From Sphagnum compactum (taxonomy: Eukaryota > Bryophyta > Sphagnopsida > Sphagnales), in assembly GCA_965153455.1 (NCBI GenBank), contig OZ234495.1, forward strand, positions 21,324,875 through 21,388,874: DNA of 64,000 bases, read 5' to 3'. The notes beneath the pieces were generated by a model. The model made no database searches. It was not told the DNA's origin and was given only the letters and a program-made list of their open reading frames with translations. This document shows, piece by piece, positions 33,853 through 46,906 of this stretch (positions are counted from its first letter, which is position 1; each line of letters begins with the position of its first letter). A program made the translations under genes and the position numbers.

Positions 33853-35626
33853 TTAAGGACTCCTACTCCAGCTGCGACGGTGATCATGAACTGGAACAGG
33901 GCTTCTGCACAACAAAGACAAGTGAATAGAGCTCACATACAAGTGAATAAGATGCACAATAAGAATGGAAAGAGAAGAATAAAAAAATCTGCAAAATTAC
34001 AGGCAATAAGTTGGATGTACCAATCACTACAAGATTCTAATTCAAGATCACATGTGATTGCAGAATGTGATTACGATTAAGAACAATTCAGCTGCATTCT
34101 GGCTCAGCCAAATCCAGGTGAGGCTCTAATTCCAGACCATGTATGATTATAATGTGATGATAAAAAGACCAACACAATTGCATTTTGTAGAGATACTTAA
34201 CAGGAAAGAGGATACTGTACCCATTTGCAATTGGAGACACACGGCGTTCACGACGAGGAAGGGGTGACCTACTCAGACTCCTATCCCGGCGCACTACAGG
34301 TGAAACACTCCTGCGGCGAGGAGATCGACTCCTAACCCTTGGAGGGGGACTAGTCACAGAACCCACCAAAGGTGAATCAGCAACACCTTGAAGGCAGGTT
34401 GACACTCTGAATAGGCACATAAGCATGATATTTGTACACAACATTGCCAAATCAAACCATGTTGGATATAGAAAGACAACAAACTATCCTTACATGCACA
34501 AAAGCACAACTGGCATCTGTAGAAAATCAGTTCATGACACTAAAAAAGATCTGCTGACCTCTGAGAGGGTTCCCAACACCTTAGCAGTCATGTCACAAGC
34601 AAAATACCTGCGGGCACCATAACTTGGGCTACGACGGGATCGTGTGCTTGGGCGAGGACTCCTACCACGGCCTCCAGTACCCAAGCCAGCTGCTCCAATG
34701 CGAAGGCGGCATTCCCTAGCAAAGTGCCCAGGTTCCCCACATTCATAGCATTTCATCTCGTCACCCCCCCGCCCACGAGGTCCACCTGCTCCACCTGAGC
34801 TTCGAGAAAGCTCCACTCGCCATCCATTCTTGCCTGCTAAGAGAATGTACCATTGCACAAAATCAGTATCCTGCACAAAACAAAGAGAGTTGTGCACCTA
34901 ACAGATACAAACATATCTTCAAGAGTACTGGACTTCTCCATACTTACAATTTAAAATACCTTGAATAGAATGGACATATTACACAATAATAAAGCTACAG
35001 AGACTTTCAAATCTGCCAAAAAATTAGTCATCAAGAAAAAGAGGAAACCCTAACCCAAAGAACAGAAGAAAGAAAACAGCATGCAAACAACTGATGACAT
35101 AGATCTTCATCAATCTAGAATCAGTGTGCCTCATGTGGAAAGATTAGGACCATACTTACAAACCCTGAAGAACTGAAACACATGCAGAAAGAACCTATGC
35201 TCAGAAACAAAAGAGTTGGTTACCCTCTTAAGGGAGGTACTCACCGTCCATAGCTCGAATTGCATCCTGTGCATCTCGCAGGTCGTCAAACTCCACAAAT
35301 GCAAACCCTGGTGGCTTGCGGGCTACCCACACACTGAGTCCATAACATCGCATCATACCAATCAAAACCCTAATTCAACAATTCTACACCAATGAAAGAG
35401 AACACGACAAAGACGGCCTCGCATATTTGCTTAGGATGTCAATGAAACCAGAATCGAAAGGAAAGGCTTCTGGAACCGACAAGGGAAGTGATCACGATTT
35501 GGAACGGTAAAGACAGCCAGGGGTGTAGAAAGCCAACCTCCGCAGCACGCCGTAGACGCGGAACTCATCTTCAAGCTCCCTCTCGGTTGCTCTGGGGTCC
35601 AAGTTTCCCACATAAACACGCGACAT
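33853..35626 (-). CDS. RSZ22: RSZ-type SR splicing factor (RRM + CCHC knuckle + RS), 213 aa
   Basis: Exons, in transcription order: 35,626-35,538, 35,333-35,245, 34,833-34,608, 34,406-34,221 and 33,904-33,853. All are GT-AG and in phase (642 nt). Residues 1-70 form one RNA-recognition motif with RNP2 VYVGNL (4-9) and RNP1-like GFAFVEF (39-45). Residues 88-101 are a CX2CX4HX4C zinc knuckle ([14 protein letters not shown]). The rest is rich in RS/SP dipeptides and ends WSRSP. This is the architecture of plant RSZ21/22, orthologous to animal SRSF7 (9G8), about 200 aa. These nuclear proteins bind exonic RNA, recruit U1-70K and are regulated by Ser phosphorylation. The last exon was chosen because it continues the RS domain. 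A 22-nt alternative exon at 34,125-34,104 is also in phase and would give a shorter end. The numbered symbol is by family likeness only. Confidence 0.88.
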
Positions 35627-36080
35627 GGCCTCCCTCTACTGATTCGACCCCGGGAAAAGGTCACATACACAAAAATCAAAATTAAAAAGCCCTCTGCTCA
35701 GTCTATGGCGTAATCGAGCGAGCAAGAATTTAAAAAACGGATTCTCCAGTCGTCGTCAAGAATGCTCTCGCCCTGGAGCAACACCAGCAAAACGCAGAAA
35801 CAAAAACCCTACACAGCATGCAGTGTTTTGTGACTTGATTGCGGAGGGTAATAAAAAGGACCCAGAAAGGGAGGAGGCGTGGGCTTCCGAAATGGGGCCC
35901 TGCGTACGCGGTCGACGGGAACCAGTACTCTCAAGCGCGAACGGATGGAATCGCAATTCGCACAGCGCAAGGAACCCTTGGCCGGGTGGCGTGGACGACG
36001 TTCAAAAACCCCCAGACGAACTTTGCTGGTGTCAGTGCTGCATCCTCCGGGCGATGATTAGTTTGTTTGGGTGATCACTC
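35627..36080 (-). promoter_or_regulatory. 5' leader and promoter region of the RSZ gene
   Basis: The region upstream of the ATG is markedly richer in GC and CpG than the surrounding DNA. It returns to AT-rich sequence after about 36,400. No TATA box at a persuasive distance is visible. Overlapping short open frames on both strands reflect the GC content. Confidence 0.4.
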
Positions 36081-38191
36081 TTCAATGCGCTGGGTCCCGC
36101 GTAGTCGATGGCTGTTCCACCGCTCTCTATTTCACCTGGCTAATTAGTTCCCGTGAAACACCGAATACCTGCTCCAGACGGGCCGGGTTCCACAACAAAA
36201 AAAAGTAGATCTTGGAACACTGGAACCAGCCCTCTTTTTTTTCCTGGCGAACTGGTGCCAGATTTCGCCCTCCCTTGGGGAGGCGCAACCACCATAACAA
36301 GAGATTTTATCTTCAATTCGCCACACACTGCTATTGGATGTGCCAGTTTGCATTCAGTTAGACAGGAGTTTTCGCCAGATTTCTATTAGTTTTCTACTGA
36401 TTTTACGGTTTCCTTAACATTTTTCGCCATTAATGCTAAAATTTAAGGTGGGATCATTGCCACTCATGCTAACTCCCTTATGGGATGGTCGCCGCCCATG
36501 CCTCATCATAAAAATGAAAAAGGAAAAACGCTGACTGGAACCAACATGCTTGCATGTTCATGCTCCATGGTCCTCATCACATCATCTAACATGGCAACCA
36601 TCCCATGCCATCACCCATGGTCCATCACGGATGCCATTGAGCCGTATCTGAATTTCCTGGTAACGTTCACAATGCGTTGAATCATCATCTTGTTTGGGGC
36701 TTCTATTCTCGCAATGGAGTACATGAAGCAAGACATTTTTATGTATACTGTAGCCTAGGGTCAGTTTCCACATTGACAAAACAATTTTTTAATTTTGGAA
36801 TTAGTAGACATTCTAGTTTACATAATTTTTTAGGCACCATGTACAAGTTTTTTTATTATGAGTGTTCATGATGCCACACCAAAACCCCTAATTTTTTCCC
36901 ATTTTTTATTAGTGTATAAAAAAAAATCCATGTTAAAGAAGTGATTAAAATTTTGAAATTTTGAAATAAATTTTTTATATTATTATTATTATTATTAAAT
37001 TAATAATAATAATATCATCATCGTAAATTATCGATAATTTTTACTTATTATTTTATTTTCTAGGGCTTATTTTGTTACAAGTTTATGTTCAAATATCTAA
37101 AGGTGAATTAATTTTTTTAAATAAAAATAAAAATGAATGAATGAATTGTAAATGGTCATAATAATTAAATCAATGAATTTTCAATCCTTTTTTTTTCAAA
37201 TTTTTGGTGTTTTTCAAGATCATCCGCAAAAATATTTAACCATGTTTTGCTTGTAGGCCATGTATATGGAGGTATAAGTTTGTTAAAATAGTTTTATATT
37301 TTGACTACAAGTCCTAAAACCCATTGTAGAATTATGTAATTTATTAAAAATAAAAATGGAAATTTTTGGTTTTTAATTTAAAAATATTTTGTTGATATTG
37401 ATGGCCCTTTTGGATTATAAAAAAAATTAAAATTTTTTTTCATTAGGAGAAACTTTTTTCTTTCAAATTTGTGATTTCAAATTTTTGGCAAATTTTTTGT
37501 TGTTTACATATTTCCTTGAATTTGCACATTTTTTTCATTTTTCCAACAAGAATTGCCAAGTTAAGAAAATTCAAAACAAAAAAAAACATGTTGGTTGTGT
37601 ATGTATGTGTGAGGGGGGGAGGGGGGTAATCCAACTATTTAATGCCAAAAATTTCAACAAATTGTGTTACTTTTACTTATACAAAAGAAATGAAGGTAAA
37701 ATGTATTCTTACATCGTATAGTAATAATAATATTTTGTAATTATTTTCAAGTTGTGTAATTAATCATTGTATTAGTGTAGGATTCATGTTGTTAAACAAA
37801 TATGGTATTTAAAGTTAAATGGCTATATTGACTACTTAATTTTAAAAAACTTTGTGGCCAACTTTTACCAATTTAAAGGAGCAACAACATGAACAAGATA
37901 TCTTTTGAAATAAAAAATTAATTTTTTTCCAACTTGAAAATATATATCGTCAATGTTTTACAATAAACCATAATAAGTAGCCATAATATTGAAGGATTTA
38001 AACAAGTTTCCCAGTCCACAACTTGTTTATAACCAAATGTGCCATAAATATTTTAATGTATGATTGCCATTTTAGCAACATTGTAAAAATAAATAATTTT
38101 AAAAATATTTAATCATATTGGCTAAAACAAAAACTTGCAATTCTTCAAAAAATGGACAAATTTTACATAATGGAAATAACATTGTTTAATA

Positions 38192-38214
38192 TGTGTGTGT
38201 GTGTGTGTGTGTGT
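38192..38214. repeat. (TG)n microsatellite
   Basis: This is a run of about 12 uninterrupted TG units. Confidence 0.95.
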
Positions 38215-41200
38215 AATACATTACTAAATAAGTTTCAAGATCATGTTTTCATTTGTAGCATTTGAATAAATTTTGAAAAAAGAAACATATGTTAAAATTT
38301 GAATTTCATAAACAATTCCATGCCAAACATAATAAAGTTTTTTTTTAAAAAACATTCTTTCACAACATGTAATTTTGTTACAATGTGCCGTGTAAGAAGT
38401 AAAATTCGTGACTCCACGATCTAGAAAAGAAAAACTATTGAAAAAAATTGAATGGTGACATGGTGTTTTATTCCATGTCATATTATCTTGGGACCTCATA
38501 TATCCATGTCATAATTTTGAAATTAAAATTTATATAGTGCAACATGTGACTATCTAAGACAACAAAAAGACATTTCACTAAAAATGTTCTAATCAACTAG
38601 TCCTTTTTTACCAAAATCATACAAGTTGCATATTGATCAAATTTCTTCCATTTCACTAAAAACCTAGTGAATTTGGGTAATGGAAAAAGACAAGATTTCT
38701 TCATGTGCCCCTTATATTACCACATTATTATTATTTAGTTGCTAAATCTACATTCATATCCTTTTGTAGACTTGCATACCTTCACACTAGACCTTCTTCT
38801 TTAGTACATTTGGGTCATTGGTCTTTCCCAAATCTAAATTTTTAAGGACACCATTTGTATTCAATTCATTCAACATTGGTGATTTAAACCACTAAGTTAA
38901 GGTCACCTACCATTGCATCACATGTACCGCAAACATTAAAAAAATTAATTCAAATGTCATGTCTACCTAAATTCACAAAACAAACCTAAAGTAGATTTCA
39001 TTCGAAGCAAAAACAACAAATGAAGTAGTTGTCGAGAAAATATCCCCAAATGGCAAGCTTGGATCTTAATCTACAATTGTGCAACGAAGATGTTTGTGAC
39101 CCACTCCAAGTTGCAACCTACACCACACAATAATTGTTCACACAAATAAGACATTTGCAATAAAAAAAACTCAAGCACCATGTGTGGTATGTACAATCAC
39201 AAGAAGAAACTTGATGGTGTCCATGGAATGAAACAAATCAGGGCAAGGGGTAATTGTAAAATCAATTGTTCCATTATGTGTGTTAAAAATGAAGGATGAG
39301 ATTAGGGGTTGAAAAGATGAGGTTACTCCCAAATCCATTTACATCATAAACAAGTAGTAAATTGGCATGATGTTTTGTGACAAAATCTACGAGTTGACAA
39401 AATGGTAATTGGATAATAGTCTAAAGTATGAGTTCTTTTTCTTTAGCTTCACAAGACTTTTTGCCTATACCACAAGTTTCCAAGCATGTTGAAGATATGT
39501 TTCAACCTTGAAATATTCTGCCTCCACACCATGAGATTCCACTTCAACATTATTTAGTTCAACATGCATGAATGAAACATTATGCATCCATTCTCCCCCA
39601 CTTTCAAAGCACCTTGAAAATTAATAAGGGTAGTATTTATACTTTTCCCAAATTTGAGTTTCGCGTTGTTGCGCACTACCAATGATGATCAACTATTTTA
39701 ATTTTTTCTTATGTTTTCATATATTTATGTCAATGTAAAATTTAATTTAAATTGGTATACAATTCATGGACATGAAAAAACACATTTTAATTTGTTTTTT
39801 TATATCCATGTTGGTGGATAGGAAAGAGGAGTGAGGTAGTTATAAAATGGAGGTCGTTATTAGGAAAGGTGGGAGTTAGTTATTATGGAAGTTAATAGGA
39901 AAAGGAAATAGTTATGAATTAGTTAGGCTTGAAAATGAAATAATTATTTCTAAATTGTCTTTGGAATGGTCTAGCGATGACCATATGACCAAAATGGTCT
40001 TGTAGAAGTGACATACGAAACTTTTTACAAAGAACCCCATATAAACCAGTTTCTATGTCACTAGAATTTTATTTGTTGGTATTTCCCCAACAACCCATGG
40101 CATAATTCAAGTTTCCATTGCAATCATATGGACAAAATGGATTGTAATTCAATCTCAACAAAAAGTATGTTTTTATTTGCTTCCAAAACAATTAATTTTA
40201 TTTTGACACTTGTTGTTACATGCGCTAAGCATTTAGAAGTTGTAGCACATTGAAGTGCACAAGAAGTGACTTTGGAGGTCAAACTTTTGGCAAGTTGATC
40301 CCATTTGGACTTCTTTTACTATTCTCTTTGACCATGTTCTTCTCGTGTTAGTTAATTGCCCATCTTACATCAAAACAAAACAAAACAAACTTCTTTTTAC
40401 ACCCATTTTTTGAAGCATACCTAACTTTATGCCCTTTTGCCCTCAAAGATTAAACTCATTTTGCTAACCAAATCTAATTGATTGAAATCTTTTTCTTGAG
40501 AAAAAAACTCTAACATGACAAGGTAGGGGACTTCGCAATACCCTCATGTGAATCTTTAAAATATATAATAGAACAAGGCATCACTTATGCAATATTTTCA
40601 TTTATTATAATGATTTTTTTTCATCCTTTTGTGAATTTGGGTACAATACCCTCATGTGAAAAATATAATTCCAATTCATGGTAGGAAAATGAATGCATTG
40701 CCTTTATCTATGATTCATTATACAAATGGACATTTTTTGGTAGAAAATGATGGCCGACATAAATGATAGAAAGTTTGTATCGACACCAAAATCAAATAAG
40801 AACTTTAGATATGTTTGTTTCATGTTACAAAAATGCTGCACAAGTCCAAAACTAAACCATCCAAGTACTAAAATTGATGGTGCATGCTATTCTTTTGTTG
40901 AGGGAGATTTCTTATTAGAAAATTCATCATTTAATGTCATAAGCCACACAATACACAACTATGGCCCCTAAATAGCCTTCAATGCATGTTAGTGTGTATA
41001 AAATTGATGATCCACAATGCAATAAAAATCACGTCCACACTAAATACCTCCCAAAGTGATATGGAACCACTTTAGGTCACAATGCGATTCATATTCATCG
41101 TCGTTCGATAGTTGAATATTCAAATTCTCATGACAACTGTTTTGCTCATATTTAAATCCTAACAACCTTTTAACCAATTTTGAATATGTACAACTAGAAA

Positions 41201-41838
41201 AAATAATTCTACACACAACAACCTTTTTGTACTTTAACAAAATAAGAAAAACTGAAGCAATTTGTAAAATCTTGATTTCCCACCCCAAATGGTAAATGTT
41301 AATCTATATTACTTTGTTAACTCAATTTTTTGTACTAACATATTGTCATTAAAAATATTAGAATATGCAAACAACAATATAACTACAAACGAATAGAGAA
41401 TAATATATGATAAAAATGTTTAAAACTCCAAATTTGTACCATAATCATTTTTACAATTGATTAAAAACAAAATTCAAACAATATGGAATTGAAAACAAAA
41501 TCCATAGTTATAAAACAAACCATATGTTCCTAAAAATCCCAAGTAGTTCCTTTCCTAAATTCTAATTTGAGTGCTCCCCCAAAAAAAACAACATACATCA
41601 AACCCTTCATGCATTATTTCCTAGTTTTTCACTATAAACCAATTTCAAACTATTCCCTATTATCCTAATTAGTCTAGCCCCATCCTACATTAATAGTGAT
41701 AACACAATTTTGCCCTTAACAATTTCCCCATGGGATCCACATGTGTGTGCATTTGGCAAGTGGGATTTGTACCAATTACTGTGCAAAGGTTTTGTTGGAA
41801 CTTCCAACAATGCAACATCCAATTCTCTCGAATCACAA

Positions 41839-41839
<1 letters not shown>

Positions 41840-41877
<38 letters not shown>
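41840..41877. repeat. (TA)n microsatellite
   Basis: This is a run of about 19 uninterrupted TA units. Confidence 0.95.
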
Positions 41878-41879
<2 letters not shown>

Positions 41880-44751
41880 GTACTTTATATTTTAAGTTCA
41901 CCTCCCCTAGAACTTACATTAAGAAGTGATGGTGGTTGATGGACAAACTTGGTACAACATGATTGAATGAAAATGGGCAAAAAATGCAACAATTTGCAAA
42001 TGCTTCCATGGTCATCAATGCCCTTCTAAAAAAGAATTCATTTGTAATGTTTGCAATAAGGAGCTTATCGCATACCAACAAATTTTTGAAGGGACATGTA
42101 GTTCCCTTATAATTTGTGAACCATCATGACATTAGTCGTAATAGTTATTTCAGTTCCTATATTGTTGTGCAATCTTCTCTCTTTATGGCATTTAATTCTT
42201 ATAGTTATATTTAGTGTCCTTTCAAAAAATAAGAGAGACTAATTACTACAAGCCAATGAAGTAGAATATTTCAGGAATACACATGCCTTGTTTGATTATG
42301 TTGCAATGTAGAGGTTGTGAAATTGGAGAAGGTAGAATGGATGTATGCATGGATGAAACAACAATTGTGGGTCAATGAAGAAATTTGGTCTATTTTCCCA
42401 CCAAGCTAACATGTAGCACACACATTTTGCATGATGTTTTACAAGGTCACTAGGTAAGTTCATTACTTGTTCATTAATCTATGCATTCCAACCATCTAGA
42501 AAATTGATATTGAGATTTCGAGTGACTAATTTGGGAGATTCATTGAATTACATGGTGAAACTAATTTGGACCAATTTGTTAATTTTGTAGCTAATTTCTG
42601 AAAAATTAACAAAGATGGATGTGGGGAGTTTCTCAACAAGGCGTAGTTGATGGAAATTTTGGATACAACTCAACCAAAGCAAATGTGGCAACTCTATTGC
42701 ATATAATTGAATTTTCATGACAAGTAGATATTGTATTGAATGTTCTTTAACCCTCTTCAACTTATATATGGTGCTAAAAATGAATAGACTTGCACAAAAA
42801 GTTAGTTGGGAACTATTAGTTTCAAAACTAAAAAGTTAGTGTCACTCTCATGTTATCATTCAAAGTCTTAATATTAATTCATTGCATTGACATTATTATG
42901 ATATGCAACAGGATCATAACTTGTACAAAGATTACCTTCAAGAAACAAGAATTTGAAAAACATCTCATTTTGATAAAACAAAATATGATCATATATTTGT
43001 CTTTGATAATTATGATAATATGACAATGCATGACAACAATGTAACTTGCAATCATATGAGACAATGGCATGTACCAAATCAGAAATTATTGTACATGTTT
43101 TTTGTATAAATTTCATTCTACTTCTCTTATGACCTTTTGGGAAATGTTACATGGATTCATCATTTTAGCATTAACTTCATGTCTCACAATTGTTTTGGGT
43201 GATTTTAACATCAACAAGCTTACAACCTCACATGATTCACCTAGTTCTCAACTACTTTCTAAATTTATGACCAATTCAATCTCAAACTCCATATGCATAG
43301 TTCCACAACACAAAAATTGTTCATTACTTATCATATATGGACAAATGTGATTGGTAATGAATTCTTCGCAAGTGTATCATAAGCATACATCACCTGAATA
43401 ATCAAGAACCCATGTATATTGCATTCCAACTTCCTAACAAATTGTCCATGTTCAATGGAAAACAAGTAAGCTTTGTTCCATTAGACTACTAGATGTATTA
43501 TAAGATATTGTTACTATATACTTATCTTTCGCTTAATTTCATTATCACTACAAGGACAAAACCATGTCACCACTCTCACTGCCTTGTTTTACAACAATTG
43601 CATCTCTTGTTATCAAAGCTAATGTGCCACCCTCTCTCAGACTTTGTTTTTTCTCCATTTTTATCTTGCAACACCTAAATCTTGTAATTGCAAACCTTGC
43701 CTTCACTCTGCTTGTGAAAAAAGGCAGTGATTTTTTTTCCATGTTTGAATCAATGTTACATTTTACTGCCTTCAACTGAGGGTGTGTTCTAATTCTAACA
43801 TATGTGTGCAGTAATACAAGATGCACTATTCTCAGTCTTCTGGTATAATCAAACAACTGCAGGTCTATTAGTGGCTCCACATAATGCATCCCAGCCAGGT
43901 GCTACATAAAGTTATGTTGCACCTTATATAGTGTTAATGATGCATGCCACTACACTGGACATTCCAACCTGGCTATAGATACCAATGGACCATTCCTTTG
44001 ACTATAGAAACTAGAATACTGCCAGTCTTGATTTGGAGTAAACCAGTTTGCTCTTCCATGATTAAAACAAGTTTTTGTGATCTCAAAGGGAAGATTTCTG
44101 AATGTAAGATTTCTGCATCTTTTCAGTAGTTGCTTAGCTTCAGTCCCATGTGCTTGCATGTGTTTTTGGTAACATCCTTTTAGTGCACACTTTCTTTTAT
44201 TCATGCAGTGAAGCGTTTGGCAGTAGCAACAAGTCTCTGCCTTTGAGCTTTTGTATTAGATCTTGCAGACACCTTGTCTATATTGTCTATATTCTATTCA
44301 AGTATTTTCTACAAGGTGTACCAGGGGAAAAAACAAATAATGAAGTCCCAGTACTAACAGTTCCCTCCAGAGAGTAGACATCTTAATCTGTCAAAACCCT
44401 TCTGTCAATCAAACTGGTACAAACTTGAATCACTTCCACCAGACAAGGGACAGAGACATTTGTGGTTTCAAGGTTTATTGACAACCAGTTTCTGACACTT
44501 TTGACATTTAAACAGGGTTGAAGTGCAGCCACTGATACATCCAACTGGTCACGCCTAGCATCTTACGAGCCAGGAAGGAACACATGCCAGTCATTCATAG
44601 ATCATCAATTCAGCAAAACTTACCTGATGGATCCACTAAACATAAGAAAAGCATTGATCTATGATGAGAACACGTTTGACACAGAACCAGCAACAGCAGC
44701 TCAGTACCAACATCGCAAGTAATACTACCTCCAGCTCAGGCTTTATATTGA

Positions 44752-46906
44752 CTACATCACCTTGCGGTAGTTCTGCCTTGAAATTGGGTTCATAACCACC
44801 GGACAAGATGCCTCTCGGGGCCAGCCTTCATCAAACTTCCTCAGGGTCTCCTTCAGCCACTCCTCGTTCTGTAGGGAAGGTGGCACAGTACCTGCACAAG
44901 GAAAAGCACAACCCCATTTCTGTAAGTCAATTCACACCTGCACTGCAAGGACTGTTCTTTGGAGAAAGATACAAGGACAGTTTGTCTCAGCAGGACTTCT
45001 TACCCTACCACGTAGGAGTAAAGTTTGTTTGACATCCACTGACTTCAAAGCACTCTTGTTGCAGCTCTTTGACCACATCTTTACTCAAGAACTCATGCAG
45101 GAACACTAACCCCTAAATGCCTTATGATATCATAATACACTCAAATGAGAACACTTTTGTCCTCTTAGACCAAGGAAATTATATTACCTACCTCGGAAAT
45201 GACACTTTGAAGGTAACTATGATGTCAGCTCCCACCAAACCAAAATAAACATGACAAGAATGAGTGATCACCTTCATCACAAATGGCAGTGACTAGCTCC
45301 CATTACTCCCCACTTCGTCCATTCATGAAACAGGTGTAGAATAAGATAAGTAGTTAGCACTGAATTGCCTTAAAATAGGGCAAATGTGCTACCCAACTCT
45401 AACACTTTGGGATTGTTCAATAGTCCACGTTCCTCTCTGCATAATTCTGATCTCCAAAAGTTCTTAAGCCCACTTTAACTGACAAAGTGGTAATGTCATC
45501 ATGTTCAAGATGAGGAACTCTGTCTACTGGTGGTTAAAGAAAGAGAGAGGGAAGAACCCCAAGAGGAAACAGGAACATGAACACAAAGAGAAAGGGGAAA
45601 AAGGGTCAGAAATAGAAAAAACCCAACAAGGGGAAGAAACAGAGATAAGAAAGAATTTAAACTTTGAGGGAAAGAACTTGGGAGGACAAAATGAGCTTAG
45701 AAAAGCTCCCCATTTAGAACAAAGACACCTTTTACGATAGTTTTGAAGATTCCAAAGGCAGAAACTCTAGACAGAAGTCTTTCTTTGTTAAGCAGAACTC
45801 TGGTTTGATTTAAAATACACATTGAAGAGTTATCCTTTTTCTTTAACAGACCAATTAAACTTGGAGCCCTTTGGATCTACAAATCCTTAAGAACCTGTAA
45901 GACTGACCAGTAACTGCTCCAAATTTCACAGCATCAGAATAATGAAATCCACATGAGGAATGCAATTCATGTTGATACCTGCATATTCTGACTGAGAACA
46001 AGTGTCAAGAAATATGCCAGTGCTAAAACCTTTAAAATCTTGGACATTGCTACATCCAAGAAATTGCAAAAGAAGCCATAAGAAATACAATTATGCTCAC
46101 AAAACACTTTAGGTTATATGACACTGCCAATAGAGTCTATGTGGAGATAGAGGAAGATGAATCTCAGAAACAAATGAATCATCTGCAAACCTTCTTACTG
46201 AGGCTAACTTATGAAAAAAAAATGGACAGCAATTGGACTTAATAAGACGATACAAAATATCAAACTCGAAGGAGAAAAAACAGAAATTAGCTGTAAAGAC
46301 TATACAATTTATACACATTTGTATAACAATTGATCGATCCAATGAGAGGAATTTTTAAACATTGACTTACCAAAGTAGAGGAACAACATTATGGAACTAC
46401 CAGTCTGACCAGGTTAACCACACAACCACAAAGAGTTGCTCAAAACATGAAGCCAGAATGAACTAGAAGCTGTAAGCATCATCTAGGGTTTCCCAGGCAC
46501 CTGCACAGAAGTGTGAATCCAACCGGGAAAGTATGTCTAGCTTCTGCTTTTCGCCGATAAAGCTGGTGAAACGAAGAAAAGGTCACAAAAAACCTACACA
46601 CAACACAAACACGCTAGAGAAATCTAGAAAAAGCCAGATTCCCGAGGCCCGTGGGGGGGGGGGGTGGGTGTTTAAAACAACCTGATCACCTTGTCTGATC
46701 AAGCTTTCCGGGACAAGCAAATCTACAATACAGCACTCGAAATCCAGCCAGCAGAGAATTAGAGAGCGCAAAGAAAAAGCCACCGAGTAACAAGACTCAC
46801 CTCCAAAGATTTTTCTGTTACGAGACAGGTCCCAGAAGGCGTAGGACACGGCGAATGATGCCAAAACAGATGGCAGAACCACCTTGGTAAGCGATACCAT
46901 TGACAT
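44752..46906 (-). CDS. Small conserved-looking plant protein, one hydrophobic segment, 81 aa
   Basis: Two exons, 46,906-46,801 and 44,891-44,752, are joined across a 1.9-kb GT-AG intron (donor GTGAGT, acceptor TTGTGCAG) to give 246 nt. Residues 5-24 (SLTKVVLPSVLASFAVSYAF) form one hydrophobic segment. A WDLSRNRKIFGG motif follows at the exon junction, then a charged middle and a C-terminal PVVMNPISRQN motif. I recall similar small plant proteins ending in that motif and believe the family is widespread and unnamed, but I cannot name it with confidence. An N-terminal anchor in an organelle or ER membrane is inferred from the hydrophobic stretch. The frame stays open upstream to an ATG at 47,026. 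The internal ATG is preferred because the hydrophobic segment then lies at the N-terminus, while the 40-residue extension is polar and acidic. Confidence 0.7.

Larger units (their letters stand above)
36081..44751. other. Long AT-rich intergenic stretch, no gene recognised
   Basis: The DNA from about 36.7 to 43.5 kb is strongly AT-rich with short, low-complexity open frames. It contains a (TG)n run at 38,192-38,214, a (TA)n run at 41,840-41,877 and ATT/AAT runs near 36,978-37,015. From about 43.55 kb the composition rises in GC. A 113-codon minus-strand frame (43,889-43,548) lies there but has no known domain and no splice-consistent partners. Confidence 0.5.

Noticed and set aside
33544-33887. 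Overlapping minus-strand frames as a separate gene downstream of RSZ
   Set aside because: The tandem copy at 32.6-32.9 kb has frame-breaking indels and stops, and the first frame overlaps the RSZ last exon in another phase.
43548-43889. 113-codon minus-strand frame as a gene
   Set aside because: It has no recognisable domain or splice partners, and the upstream part runs into unrelated sequence.
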